Origin: Microbulbifer sediminum
GTDB lineage: Bacteria > Pseudomonadota > Gammaproteobacteria > Pseudomonadales > Cellvibrionaceae
Reading direction: 5' to 3'
Assembly (NCBI RefSeq): GCF_021729035.1
Contig: NZ_JAJSAP010000001.1
Coordinates: forward strand, 186,001-250,000
Length of the DNA: 64,000 nucleotides
The notes beneath the pieces are model-generated. The model was not told the DNA's origin, did not search any database, and was given only the letters and a program-made list of their open reading frames with translations. The translations under genes and the position numbers were made by a program. Every line of letters begins with the position of its first letter. Within the stretch, counting starts at the first letter, position 1. Below are positions 48,621-57,281 of this stretch, in pieces.

Positions 48621-49656
48621 AGTGGTCACCTCCAGCCATGCCCTGGAAGAACGCATCGCGCTCCCCCATAACCAGCGCAGCGCGTTTGTGTGGGAAGTCA
48701 AACTCCTTTACTTTGCGCCACCCCGGCATTCTTTCGACATACTTGAGGATGCCCCGGTTATCGGCGCGCGGCTCCCCCACCAGGCGCGTGGTGCGGGTAT
48801 CGTCCAGGAACATAAAATGAAAGATGCAATCGAGCCATGCATAGGCATAGTGGCGACCGAGGAATGCGGGGTCGCCGACAAGAAGATGTAGTCCCCGGTC
48901 AAATGGTTGGGCATCATAGTATTCGCCCAGCCGGTCCTCCATTGCCCAGTAGAGTTCGAAGTAGGCAAACGGACGGTCGTCAAACGATGCGATCAGGGGA
49001 TCCTTGTGCGGCGCAGCCAGCACTTTGTCGATATATCGCCGCTGCTTCTCCGCATTGCCCTCCTCTTCCCAGAATTCCGCCACCCTGGGCTGGTTCATCC
49101 AGTCGACAAAACGCCGGGTATCAAGGGCCGGATCGATCCTGCGCAGACTGAAATCCATTCCCAGTTCATGGCAGTGCCGCCGGAAGACCTCTCCCGCCGG
49201 AATCGCCGGGCGCAAGGGTTGAGGGGGACTCCCAACCTCCCCCGCAGCCCATTCCAGGGGCAGCCTGCCCCCATTCGATCCCCGGTACCAGCAGCGGGCA
49301 TCCTGGAAAAACCGGGCGCGGGTAATCGACCGGACCGCCTTGCCCAGGGACGAAACCAGGTTGCCATCAAGGACAATACTCTCGAGGCTCCGGTAGTGCG
49401 CGAACAACCAGTCGATCCAGGAGTCAATCCGGCCGGCTTCCGTGCCCACTCCCACATTCCCGGAATCACTGAAAAATGCCCGCCGTTGGTCCATATCCAG
49501 TGTGATTTTGAGTTGCCGGCCCGCGCCCAGTTCGCAGGAAATTTCACTGCCTCGGCGATACCAGCTGCGCCCGTCAGGTGAAATTCCGGACTCCTCCCAA
49601 TCCCGGGAATCGGTAGTTGTAACGGTTGTTTTGGCCACCGCCCAATGGCTGTTCAT
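48613..49656 (-). CDS. iucB: N6-hydroxylysine O/N-acetyltransferase (aerobactin biosynthesis)
   Basis: Acetylates N6-hydroxylysine to make the hydroxamate ligand. The 347-residue protein (E. coli IucB 315) ends in a GNAT domain of the siderophore acetyltransferase type: RRFVDWMNQPRVAEFWEE, KDPLIASFDDRPFAYFELYW, GRHYAYAWLDCIFHFMFLDD and NRGILKYVERMPGWRKVKEF. The N-terminal ~150 residues are less conserved. ATG 49656 has AAGGA 8 bases upstream. It lies 19 bases after iucA and overlaps iucC. Confidence 0.9.
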   Translation of the reverse strand: MNSHWAVAKTTVTTTDSRDWEESGISPDGRSWYRRGSEISCELGAGRQLKITLDMDQRRAFFSDSGNVGVGTEAGRIDSWIDWLFAHYRSLESIVLDGNLVSSLGKAVRSITRARFFQDARCWYRGSNGGRLPLEWAAGEVGSPPQPLRPAIPAGEVFRRHCHELGMDFSLRRIDPALDTRRFVDWMNQPRVAEFWEEEGNAEKQRRYIDKVLAAPHKDPLIASFDDRPFAYFELYWAMEDRLGEYYDAQPFDRGLHLLVGDPAFLGRHYAYAWLDCIFHFMFLDDTRTTRLVGEPRADNRGILKYVERMPGWRKVKEFDFPHKRAALVMGERDAFFQGMAGGDHCD

Positions 49657-49675
49657 GCTGAATTCCTTATCTCGT

Positions 49676-51523
49676 TTATTGGCTGGTTGATGTGCCCGTG
49701 CTTCCCGCGGTTGATGCAGGCTCCAGCAACGGGTTATCCATTTGGTGATAGATCGCGAGTGGATTGTCCGTGGTGGTCTCATTCATACCGCGCATGGCGC
49801 AGCGGAAATTGCCCTTGGCCCAGAGCTGGCCCGCAGTAAGCAGATAATCCAGGCATGTGGGGTCCCGGCGCGGGCCGCGGGCAAGTTCCTGCAGCCGACC
49901 GCGCAGCTGCTCCAGTAATGCAGCCTCCTGCAACAGCCCCGCAGCGCCCAGGGCGCCGATCAGCCCAAAACAGCTGTTGACCACCAGGTAATAAACAAAC
50001 AGGCGATTGGCCATAGTCTCATCGAGCAAATTCTCACTGTCGGTGGCCAGGCCCGGCAGGTAGGGATGCAGGAGTGCTTTCCCAAGTGGGCTGTAGGCTG
50101 TGCCCTGGCAGTCCCGGAAAAATCCCGCCCGGGGCAAATCATCGGCAAAAGCAATAATAAGGTTCTGTTGGTGGGCGCCGTACAGGAGGCCGTAATCGGC
50201 CTGGGCAATCATCAGCGGCTCGATCACCACATCGAGGAAGCGCCCGAACCACTCGCGCGTTGCCTCCGCCCGGGATAATCCCAGGGCCAGCGCCCGTCGC
50301 TGGATCATTTGCGCCGCCCGGCAGTGCCCCTGCCCCGGATGGTCCTGGGTCAGGGTGGCGAGGACACAAGCGTTACGGGCGCCGGCCCCGAGAAAGGGGT
50401 TTTCCCGGAACAGCACCAGGCTTTCGCTGATGGGTTCTCCCTGGACGTCACGCAGCAGGAGGTAGGCAGGTTCCGCCAGTACGGTAAATGCCGGGTAACG
50501 CGCAGCAAACTCTCGTCCCACCGGCGTGCTGCGTACCCGGGGAACTTCCAGTCCCCGTGCCATTTCCTTCGGCAACAGGGTGCGCAGGGAATTAGTAAGG
50601 CGCAGGCTCAGGGAAAATTTCAACATAAAGGGGCTGTGCTCGCCGTACACCGCCCGCAACGAAGAGGTGGCGCGCCACGGCCTGCCCCCATGGCCCAGCA
50701 CCACAAGTCCACCGCTATCGAGCAATGCACCGACACGGGCGTCGCGACGCAGGTTATGCCACTGCCAGGGATGCGCCGGAAACGGAATATATCCATCGGG
50801 AAGCGATTGACCATTGCCCTCCTCCCGCCAGAGACGGTAAGCAAGCTTTTCCGCTGGCTCACTGGTACCGCTCTTTCCACCAAGGAGCCCGGGGTCCACT
50901 GCCAGCCACTGCAACGGGAAATCACCGCCAAACTCGGGGGCGTAAAGCCCGGCCTCCTCGTCGGTCATGGGCTCACGACTTTTCGGGGTTGGGTGCATTG
51001 CATGCCCACTAAGCAATGCCTGCTCGGCATCGGCAAAATCCAGGGGCGCCAGGAATATTCGTGCCAGGTCCCCTTGCCGGGCATCCAGTGCCAGCGCCAT
51101 GTTGCGAACGCTCGCTGAAGTGCGCTCAACAAATTCCTGCCGGGAATCAGGTGCCGCCTCTGGGAAGAACTTTTTTTCCCGTGCCACCAGCACCGCTACT
51201 TCGGCGAGGGAAAGTGCTTCGCATCGCTTGCAACCGCGCTCCAGCAGCAATGGCAATTCAAACTGGTGTCGCCCCGCCAGGCTGCGATAACGAACTCCAA
51301 TCCACAGCCGGGCATTACTTTCCTTCAGGTCGATAGCCACTGCGGGGACACTGACCGGATCGGGGACTTCGATATCCTCACCGCTGTACCAGCGTCCCGC
51401 GCCGCTTTCCCGCAACAGGGCATTGAAGAAGCTGTTGGCGGACAACCTTTCAGCTTCCGGGCTTCCGGTTCCTGCCACTCCCTCTTCCCGCTGTTGCCGT
51501 GAACCCCGCATCACCTCAGGCAT
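49676..51523 (-). CDS. iucA: N2-citryl-hydroxylysine synthase, IucA-type NIS synthetase
   Basis: A 615-residue NIS synthetase that activates citrate with ATP and couples the first acetyl-hydroxylysine. The DAEQALLSGHAMHPTPKSREP segment is shared with IucA, as are FPLQWLAVD, FPAHPWQWHNL, SLRLTNSLRTLLPKEMARGLE and the C-terminal AKGNFRCAMRGMNETT. ATG 51523 is preceded by AGGAG. It is the first gene of the iucABCD run and starts 270 bases from the divergent ShiF-like gene, with a Fur-like sequence between. Confidence 0.92.
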   Translation of the reverse strand: MPEVMRGSRQQREEGVAGTGSPEAERLSANSFFNALLRESGAGRWYSGEDIEVPDPVSVPAVAIDLKESNARLWIGVRYRSLAGRHQFELPLLLERGCKRCEALSLAEVAVLVAREKKFFPEAAPDSRQEFVERTSASVRNMALALDARQGDLARIFLAPLDFADAEQALLSGHAMHPTPKSREPMTDEEAGLYAPEFGGDFPLQWLAVDPGLLGGKSGTSEPAEKLAYRLWREEGNGQSLPDGYIPFPAHPWQWHNLRRDARVGALLDSGGLVVLGHGGRPWRATSSLRAVYGEHSPFMLKFSLSLRLTNSLRTLLPKEMARGLEVPRVRSTPVGREFAARYPAFTVLAEPAYLLLRDVQGEPISESLVLFRENPFLGAGARNACVLATLTQDHPGQGHCRAAQMIQRRALALGLSRAEATREWFGRFLDVVIEPLMIAQADYGLLYGAHQQNLIIAFADDLPRAGFFRDCQGTAYSPLGKALLHPYLPGLATDSENLLDETMANRLFVYYLVVNSCFGLIGALGAAGLLQEAALLEQLRGRLQELARGPRRDPTCLDYLLTAGQLWAKGNFRCAMRGMNETTTDNPLAIYHQMDNPLLEPASTAGSTGTSTSQ

Positions 51524-51642
51524 ATGATAACTCCTGTATCCCCGGCTTCCTGTTCCGCGACCTGTGCTTCAGCTCAGGCCGGAGGCAGGAAGACTGCGTC
51601 CGCCCTGACCGGCACAGTTCCCGGGCAATAAACCATTAATCT

Positions 51643-51664
51643 AAACAATAATCGTTTGCATTCG
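51643..51664. promoter_or_regulatory. Possible Fur box in the iucA / shiF divergent region
   Basis: AACAATAATCGTTTGCATT (51644-51662) matches the 19-base Fur consensus GATAATGATAATCATTATC at about half the positions and lies in the only AT-rich part of the 269-base divergent region. Iron control through Fur is expected for aerobactin genes. The match is partial. Confidence 0.45.
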
Positions 51665-51792
51665 TAAAATCATGCAGGTAATTTTCACTCCATGCAACGG
51701 CTCCTGGAAAATTTTTCCTCCGGAGCCTGCAGACAACACCTACGTGGCGGCCACAATGCGCCGCCCCCAAACAATGGAGATGAGTAGTCGGG

Positions 51793-53007
51793 ATGAGGGG
51801 TAACAGGGGTAACAATGGGACGACCAGGCTGCGGTGGGTCGTAGCCAGCCAGGGCGCTGTTCAGGTGATCCTGTTGTCACTGGTACCGGTGATCGCCCGG
51901 GAATGCGGCCTCGGCCCTGGGGCAATCGGCAGTCTCATGGGTCTGGGGACAATGTTCCTGATGGTCGCCTCCCCGGCCTGGGGACACGCGAGCGATCGCT
52001 ATAACCGCCGGCCGATACTGCTGGCCGGCCTGTACGGGATCCTGTTGGCACAGGTATTGTTTGTCGCCCTGCTGGTGATGCTGGCTGAGGGAATAGTTGC
52101 CGGTACCAGCGCCCTGTTCCTGCTGGGTTTCAGCCGGGCGCTCTACGGCTGCTGCGCAGCCGGGATTTACCCGGCCTGCCAGGCCTGGACTGTCGAATAC
52201 GCCGGCCGCGGCCGGGAACTCCCGGCACTGGTTTCTCTTTCGGCGGCGGCAAACCTGGGCCGGGGGCTGGGGCCGGTGCTCGCACTGGCGGGACTCGCCG
52301 TCGGGGGCCTCTGGGCACTGGGGTGGCTGGTCCTGCTGCCCTTGTTTTGCCTGCTGGCCATACCGGGCGACCGGGAATCGGGCCGCGCTCCCGGCAGTGC
52401 GGCGCCAGCCGTCCACAGCGGCCTTCCCCCTCTGTCCCTGTTTGCAATTGCCCTGCTGGGCACCACCGTTATCGGACAACTGCAACTGGCACTGGGCCCG
52501 GTGTTATCAGATTTTTACGGTCTTGGGGTCAGAGAGGCTGCGTCGGCAACGGCGTTGTTGCTGGTTGCCGCCGCCTGCTGTGGTTTTGTGGTTCAATCAA
52601 CCCTGGTAAATAAGCTGGCAGATTCTCGCACCGTCCTGGCACTGGGCGCGGTGCTGCTTATGGCGGGCGCAGCAATCATCAACGCGGCCCTGGGCAACCG
52701 GGGAGCGTTACTGGGGCTGTTCACGCTCGTCGCCGGCACCGCCCTGCTGGTCCCAGGCTATACCGCACTCATCGCGGCTCATTACCATTCCGGACGCGGC
52801 CGCCAGTTCGGCCGCCTCACCGCGCTGCATACCGGCGGCTATACACTGGGTTTCGTCCTGGGCGGCTGGATATACCACTGGGCACCCGCCGCCCCGCTGG
52901 CCGGGTTGCTGGTTGGCGCCACACTGGTCGCCTCTATCACGCTTTATGCGCTTGGCCGGGAACGGCGACCGCCCACCGGAAAGACAGCTCCGCGCCCGGT
53001 GGAATGA
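51793..53007 (+). CDS. MFS transporter, probable aerobactin exporter (ShiF-like)
   Basis: A 404-residue inner-membrane protein with about 12 hydrophobic helices and the MFS loop GHASDRYNRRPILLAG between helices 2 and 3. It begins opposite iucA, exactly as shiF does beside iucABCD on E. coli plasmids, where it exports aerobactin. The role here is by position. The ribosome-binding site is poor; the start ATG 51793 could be replaced by a nearby codon. Confidence 0.82.
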   Translation: MRGNRGNNGTTRLRWVVASQGAVQVILLSLVPVIARECGLGPGAIGSLMGLGTMFLMVASPAWGHASDRYNRRPILLAGLYGILLAQVLFVALLVMLAEGIVAGTSALFLLGFSRALYGCCAAGIYPACQAWTVEYAGRGRELPALVSLSAAANLGRGLGPVLALAGLAVGGLWALGWLVLLPLFCLLAIPGDRESGRAPGSAAPAVHSGLPPLSLFAIALLGTTVIGQLQLALGPVLSDFYGLGVREAASATALLLVAAACCGFVVQSTLVNKLADSRTVLALGAVLLMAGAAIINAALGNRGALLGLFTLVAGTALLVPGYTALIAAHYHSGRGRQFGRLTALHTGGYTLGFVLGGWIYHWAPAAPLAGLLVGATLVASITLYALGRERRPPTGKTAPRPVE

Positions 53008-53056
53008 GCATTGCCGGGAGTGCATTCGCATACACCGCTTTCCGGCATCTCAGGCA

Positions 53057-53578
53057 TCAGAGGTAGCGCTCCCAGAAGAGCGCCGCGCCATGGGACTCAT
53101 CCAGGATGTAGGGCTTGAAGCCTGCCTTCCGGTAGGCCGTCTGCGCCGGCAGGTTCTTTTCCAGGACTTCCATGGTCAGCTTGCAACAGCCGCGGGCACG
53201 CGCCTCCGCTGTCACCAGCTCCAGCATGGCCGCACAGATACCGGCACCCCGGGCATCGCGGTGCACCACCACATCGTGGATATTGACCAGGGGCGCACAT
53301 TTGAAGGTGGAGAAACCGGTAAAGCAATTGACCAGCCCGACCGCCCGTCCCGCGCTGTACGCGAGCACACTGAAAGCCCCCGGAAATTCCGCAAGCTTTT
53401 GCACCAGCTCCGCGCGGCAGTGTTCACTGAGCGGCTCGCCACCCCCAAAAGGGTCGCGCGAGTAGTGATCCATCAGAGCCACGATATCCGCCCCCTGGCG
53501 CTGGTCAGAGTAATCCGCCAGGCAGACCTCGACAGATGCGGCCGGCGCCGCTGCAGCTTCAGTTTGGTTGCTGGTCAT
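53057..53578 (-). CDS. GNAT family acetyltransferase
   Basis: A 173-residue N-acetyltransferase. The acetyl-CoA loop is RDARGAGICAAML, preceded by NIHDVVVHRDAR, and the C-terminal QTAYRKAGFKPY is the usual closing motif. The start ATG 53578 has AAGGAG upstream. It is convergent with the MFS gene (49 bases between stops). The substrate is unknown. Nothing links it to siderophore acetylation, which iucB covers. Confidence 0.88.
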   Translation of the reverse strand: MTSNQTEAAAAPAASVEVCLADYSDQRQGADIVALMDHYSRDPFGGGEPLSEHCRAELVQKLAEFPGAFSVLAYSAGRAVGLVNCFTGFSTFKCAPLVNIHDVVVHRDARGAGICAAMLELVTAEARARGCCKLTMEVLEKNLPAQTAYRKAGFKPYILDESHGAALFWERYL

Positions 53579-53649
53579 CACTTTCTCCTTACTGGTGGCA
53601 ATTGCTTTGTTTCCTGTGAGCGGCCGGTATGTGGAGCCCTGGGCAGGGG

Positions 53650-53838
53650 TCAGGAACCGGCATCATTCTCATTCCGCTCGCCGTTTTGGTCTTCACGAAA
53701 CAACCGCTTGTAACTGCGAACACGCGTTCGCTGTTTCAACAGCCAGCGAACACGAATGCGCTGGCGACAGAGAGGCGTGGCGCGGAAGGCGCGGCGGCGA
53801 GTGCGCAGGGAAAGCCGGGCTGGGCGACGTCGGGCCAT
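53650..53838 (-). CDS. Possible small Arg-rich basic protein
   Basis: A 62-residue reading frame, MARRRPARLSLRTRRR at the start and about a third arginine in the first 50 residues, ending in an acidic tail. GAGGG lies 11 bases before ATG 53838. It stands 71 bases upstream of the GNAT gene on the same strand and divergent from the carbonic anhydrase. The residue bias (Arg/Leu alternation in RVRWLLKQRTRVRSYKRLF) looks like an amphipathic helix, but the family is not recognised and it could be chance. Confidence 0.4.
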   Translation of the reverse strand: MARRRPARLSLRTRRRAFRATPLCRQRIRVRWLLKQRTRVRSYKRLFREDQNGERNENDAGS

Positions 53839-54042
53839 AATGACAAAACCCTCATGGTGGGAAGCTTTCGCTCCGGTAGCGGCAGCACTGGCTGCATGCA
53901 TCACAATAACCGGACCCGGCGCAGCTTAACAGATTCAGGCCCCCGGCAGCAGCCGCGCAACTTGGCCGTGCCGGGCAAACCGGCTATCCTCTCCTCTCTA
54001 CGCGACCAGTTGGTCGGCAACCCTTCATACCGGGATACCATC

Positions 54043-54699
54043 TTGCATCCGCTCAGACACCTGCTAAAAAACAACCAACAATGGTCCCAGGCCACGCGAC
54101 GGGAAGAGCCGGAGTTTTTTCTCAAACTCTCCAAGCAGCAGTCCCCGGAGTATCTGTGGATAGGCTGCGCAGACAGCCGCGTGCCCGCCAATGAGATTGT
54201 CGGGCTGCTGCCGGGCGAACTGTTCGTGCATCGCAATGTGGCCAATGTGGTGGTGCACACAGATCTCAACTGCCTTTCAGTGCTGCAGTACGCGGTGGAG
54301 ATTCTCAAGGTCAAGCACATCATTGTCTGCGGCCATTACGGCTGCGGTGGCGTCCAGGCGGCACTGGAAAACCAGCAGCTGGGCCTGATCGACAACTGGT
54401 TGCGCCACATCCAGGACGTGCGGGAAAAGCACCACACCCTGGTCGACCTGTTCCAGCAAAAAGAGCGCATCGACCTGTTGTGCGAACTGAACGTGCTCGA
54501 GCAGGTGATTCATGTCTGCCAGACCACCATCGTCCGCGATGCCTGGCGCAGTGGCCAGCAGCTTTCCGTCAACGGTTGGGTCTACGGCCTCAGGGACGGC
54601 CTGGTGCACGACCTGGGAATTTCTGTCATCCACCCGGGTGAGATTGCCGAGGTCTATCACAGCGCACTGACCAATATCGCCCAGCGCGACGTCGAGTAG
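54043..54699 (+). CDS. can: Beta-class carbonic anhydrase, TTG start
   Basis: Interconverts CO2 and bicarbonate with zinc. From TTG 54043 the protein has 218 residues and the zinc and catalytic residues fall at Cys42, Asp44 (CADSR), His98 and Cys101 (GHYGCGG), the same numbers as in E. coli Can, which supports this start. The sequence LRHLLKNNQQWSQ is the usual N-terminus. Longer starts (ATG 53896 or 53854) would add low-complexity residues. GGGAT lies 7 bases before the TTG. Confidence 0.92.
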   Translation: MHPLRHLLKNNQQWSQATRREEPEFFLKLSKQQSPEYLWIGCADSRVPANEIVGLLPGELFVHRNVANVVVHTDLNCLSVLQYAVEILKVKHIIVCGHYGCGGVQAALENQQLGLIDNWLRHIQDVREKHHTLVDLFQQKERIDLLCELNVLEQVIHVCQTTIVRDAWRSGQQLSVNGWVYGLRDGLVHDLGISVIHPGEIAEVYHSALTNIAQRDVE

Positions 54700-54831
54700 C
54701 AGACTTAACCGCCAATTTTCCTTACACTGCAATGCTTTCCGGGCCGGGCCCGGGGCCGGCAGTGCCCTCCTGTTGTACCAGGTTAATCCCGGCCATACAC
54801 CGCATACACGCATGATCAAGTCGGGGGAGTA

Positions 54832-56490
54832 ATGACTGAATACCGTGTCTGGGAATGCCAGATCTGTGGCTGGGTTTACGATGAGTCCAAGGGCTGGCCG
54901 GAAGACGGCATCGCCCCGGGCACGCGCTGGGAGGACATCCCGGAAGACTGGAACTGCCCCGAGTGCGGCGCGGCCAAGGAAGACTTCGTCATGCTCGAAG
55001 TGAAGGCTGCCAGCGAGCCGGCCCCTGACACCACGCCTGACACAGGAACGCGCCCGTCTGCGCCAGCGCAGCCCAGCGCCAAACAGCCGGGCACCCGCAT
55101 CTGGGAATGCATGGTATGCGGTTGGGTGTACGACGAATCCAAGGGTTGGCCGGAGGACGGCATTGCCCCCGGTACCCGCTGGGAGGATATCCCGGAGGAC
55201 TGGTGCTGCCCACAGTGCGGCGTGGGCAAGGAAGAGTTCGACATGGTCCTGGTAGCCGATGGCACAGAGGCACCAGCGGCCGAACCGGCACCGGCCGCAA
55301 TCATCGACAGCGACGCCGATCCCCTGGTCATCGTCGGTACCGGCCTGGCCGGTTACAACCTGGCGCGCGAGTTCCGCAAGCTGGATCGCACCACCCCCCT
55401 CGTAATGATCAGCGCGGATGACGGCACCTTTTACTCCAAGCCACTGCTCTCCGCCTCGCTGGCCCACGGCAAGACCCCCCAGCAGCTGGCCAACAGCTCC
55501 GCCGAGGAGATGGCACAGGAACTGGACGCTGAGGTACTGGTGCATACCCAGGTCAATGATGTCGACGCAGCGGCGCGCATCCTGACCCTGGTTCCGGCCA
55601 ACGGCAGCCATCAGGCCACCCTGCGTTACGGCAGGCTGGTACTGGCAACCGGCGCCAGCTGCCGTCCCCTGCCCGCCATCGAGGGCGATGGCCTGGCCCG
55701 CCTGTTCCGCGTCAACAGCCTCGACGACTACCACGGATTCCGAACCGCGCTGGCGGGCAGGCGTCGCGTGCTGCTGCTGGGCGCCGGGCTGATCGGTTGC
55801 GAGTTTGCCAACGACCTGGTGCAGGCCGGCTACGAAGTGAACGTGGTCGACCCGCTGCCCTGGCCCCTGGCCACCCTGCTGCCGGAGACCGCCGGTCGCG
55901 ACCTGCGGCGCAAGCTTGAAAGTGCCGGAGTGCGCTTCCATCCCAACAGCCGCCTGAACCGTCTGGACCGCAACGGAACCGGCCTGCGCGCCAAGCTGGA
56001 CAATGGCAAGACCCTGGAGACGGATATCGCGCTGGCGGCGCTGGGCCTACAGGCCAATACCGGCCTGGCAAGAATGGCCGGCGTGGACGTTGGCCGGGGC
56101 ATCCGGGTGGACCGCCACCTGCGTACCAGTGACAACAACATCTTCGCCCTGGGCGACTGCGCCGAGGTCGACGGCCACCAGCTCTATTTCGTGGCTCCCC
56201 TGATGGCCTGCGCCCGGGCACTGGCGCAGACCCTCGCAGGTGAGCCCAGGCCCGTACACTACGGGGTCATCCCGGTGGCGGTGAAGACGACACTGCGACC
56301 GGTCACGGTGTGCCCTCCGCCCCACGGAACCGAGGGCGACTGGCAGGTACAGGCAGACAGTGACGGAGTCCAGGCAGAATTCCGCAACAGTGACGGCCGC
56401 CTGCTGGGCTTTGCCCTCACCGGGTCCCGCATCACCGCACGGGACCAGCTGGTGTCAGACTGCGCGCCGCTGATGGACAGCGACCGCTAG
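54832..56490 (+). CDS. Double rubredoxin fused to rubredoxin:NAD+ reductase
   Basis: A 552-residue soluble electron-transfer fusion. Residues 5-55 and 90-140 are two nearly identical rubredoxin domains, with iron ligands Cys9, Cys12, Cys42, Cys45 and Cys93, Cys96, Cys126, Cys129. They are joined by a Pro/Ala/Thr linker. Residues 165-552 are a two-dinucleotide-binding flavoprotein like AlkT: FAD motif [14 protein letters not shown] motif [12 protein letters not shown] and [11 protein letters not shown]. It should pass electrons from NAD(P)H through FAD to the built-in rubredoxins, then to a hydroxylase, oxygen reductase or peroxidase. No alkB-type partner is nearby. Confidence 0.92.
   Translation: MTEYRVWECQICGWVYDESKGWPEDGIAPGTRWEDIPEDWNCPECGAAKEDFVMLEVKAASEPAPDTTPDTGTRPSAPAQPSAKQPGTRIWECMVCGWVYDESKGWPEDGIAPGTRWEDIPEDWCCPQCGVGKEEFDMVLVADGTEAPAAEPAPAAIIDSDADPLVIVGTGLAGYNLAREFRKLDRTTPLVMISADDGTFYSKPLLSASLAHGKTPQQLANSSAEEMAQELDAEVLVHTQVNDVDAAARILTLVPANGSHQATLRYGRLVLATGASCRPLPAIEGDGLARLFRVNSLDDYHGFRTALAGRRRVLLLGAGLIGCEFANDLVQAGYEVNVVDPLPWPLATLLPETAGRDLRRKLESAGVRFHPNSRLNRLDRNGTGLRAKLDNGKTLETDIALAALGLQANTGLARMAGVDVGRGIRVDRHLRTSDNNIFALGDCAEVDGHQLYFVAPLMACARALAQTLAGEPRPVHYGVIPVAVKTTLRPVTVCPPPHGTEGDWQVQADSDGVQAEFRNSDGRLLGFALTGSRITARDQLVSDCAPLMDSDR
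54847..55251 (+). repeat. Internal duplication of the rubredoxin domain
   Basis: Two ~50-codon units (54847-54996 and 55099-55251) encode rubredoxins that differ at about ten residues, while many codons differ silently. The second has an extra Cys125 beside ligand Cys126 (DWCCPQC). This pattern indicates an old duplication kept under protein-level selection. Confidence 0.9.
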
Positions 56491-56498
56491 GTCAATCA

Positions 56499-56529
56499 CC
56501 GGGCGGGCCGCCACAGGCGGCCCGCCCGG
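56499..56529 (+). terminator. Perfect 14-base GC hairpin after the rubredoxin fusion gene
   Basis: CCGGGCGGGCCGCC and GGCGGCCCGCCCGG are perfectly complementary around an ACA loop, 8 bases after the stop. No U-tract follows. It is the strongest stem in the window. Confidence 0.5.
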
Positions 56530-56627
56530 GAGCGATGACTTGCCGCAAGTTGCAAAACGCGCAATACAGCCGTTTTTCGCGTAGAATGGCCGCCAACCCC
56601 AAATTTGTTCATTTTTTAAACGACGGT

Positions 56628-57140
56628 ATGACCACAGACAGCACCACAGCGACCTCACCCGCGAGCCAGCCGGACCGCGCCCTGCGCGATACGCTCGGGC
56701 TATTCGCCACTGGCGTGACCGTGGTGACCACCACCGATGCGGCCGGCCAGCCTGTAGGCATGACCGTGAACAGCTTCAATTCGGTATCGCTGGAACCACC
56801 CCTGATCCTGTGGAGTATCGACAAGCAGTCCCTGGGCTACGATGCCTTCACCGCCGAAGGCCACTTCGCCGTACACGTCCTCAAATCCGACCAGCAGCAT
56901 ATCTCCAACCTGTTCGCCGGTCGTGGCGCCGATAAGTTCGGCCAGGTGCACTGGCAACCGGGCCCGCATGAGGTTCCATTACTGGATGACTGTGCAGCCC
57001 TGTTCCACTGTCGCCTGGCCCAGTGCATCGAGGGCGGTGACCACACCATCCTGCTGGGTGAAGTGCTGGACTTCAGGGCCAGTGGCGGCGAGCCCCTGGT
57101 ATTCCATCGCGGCCGCTACCGCGCACTGGCCGGGGACTGA
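56628..57140 (+). CDS. Flavin reductase family protein (FMN-binding split barrel)
   Basis: A 170-residue NAD(P)H:flavin reductase-like protein. ALRDTLGLFATGVTVVTTTD, VGMTVNSFNSVSLEPPLILW and HFAVHVLKSDQ are typical of the DIM6/NTAB flavin reductase family, which supplies reduced FMN/FAD to monooxygenases. I start at ATG 56628. It follows the rubredoxin reductase gene after a strong hairpin, and no monooxygenase partner is adjacent. Confidence 0.9.
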   Translation: MTTDSTTATSPASQPDRALRDTLGLFATGVTVVTTTDAAGQPVGMTVNSFNSVSLEPPLILWSIDKQSLGYDAFTAEGHFAVHVLKSDQQHISNLFAGRGADKFGQVHWQPGPHEVPLLDDCAALFHCRLAQCIEGGDHTILLGEVLDFRASGGEPLVFHRGRYRALAGD

Positions 57141-57281
57141 CCGGTTCCGAATCGCGCCTGAGCGACTCTTCAGCCGCCAAAAGTCCTGGAATCCGTACCA
57201 ATTCCCCTTGGCTCATCTGTCACTCGGAAGTCATACTTTCGGGGGCACAGTGTGTAGTGAGCAACTTTTGAGCACCAAATT

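Noticed and set aside
53629-54042. A 138-codon N-terminal extension of the carbonic anhydrase
   Set aside because: The extension is low-complexity, and the TTG at 54043 gives zinc-ligand positions identical to E. coli Can.
54277-55941. A 554-codon minus-strand frame opposite carbonic anhydrase and the rubredoxin fusion
   Set aside because: It crosses two clear genes in antisense and shows only repeated mirror-image rubredoxin codons; no family motif.
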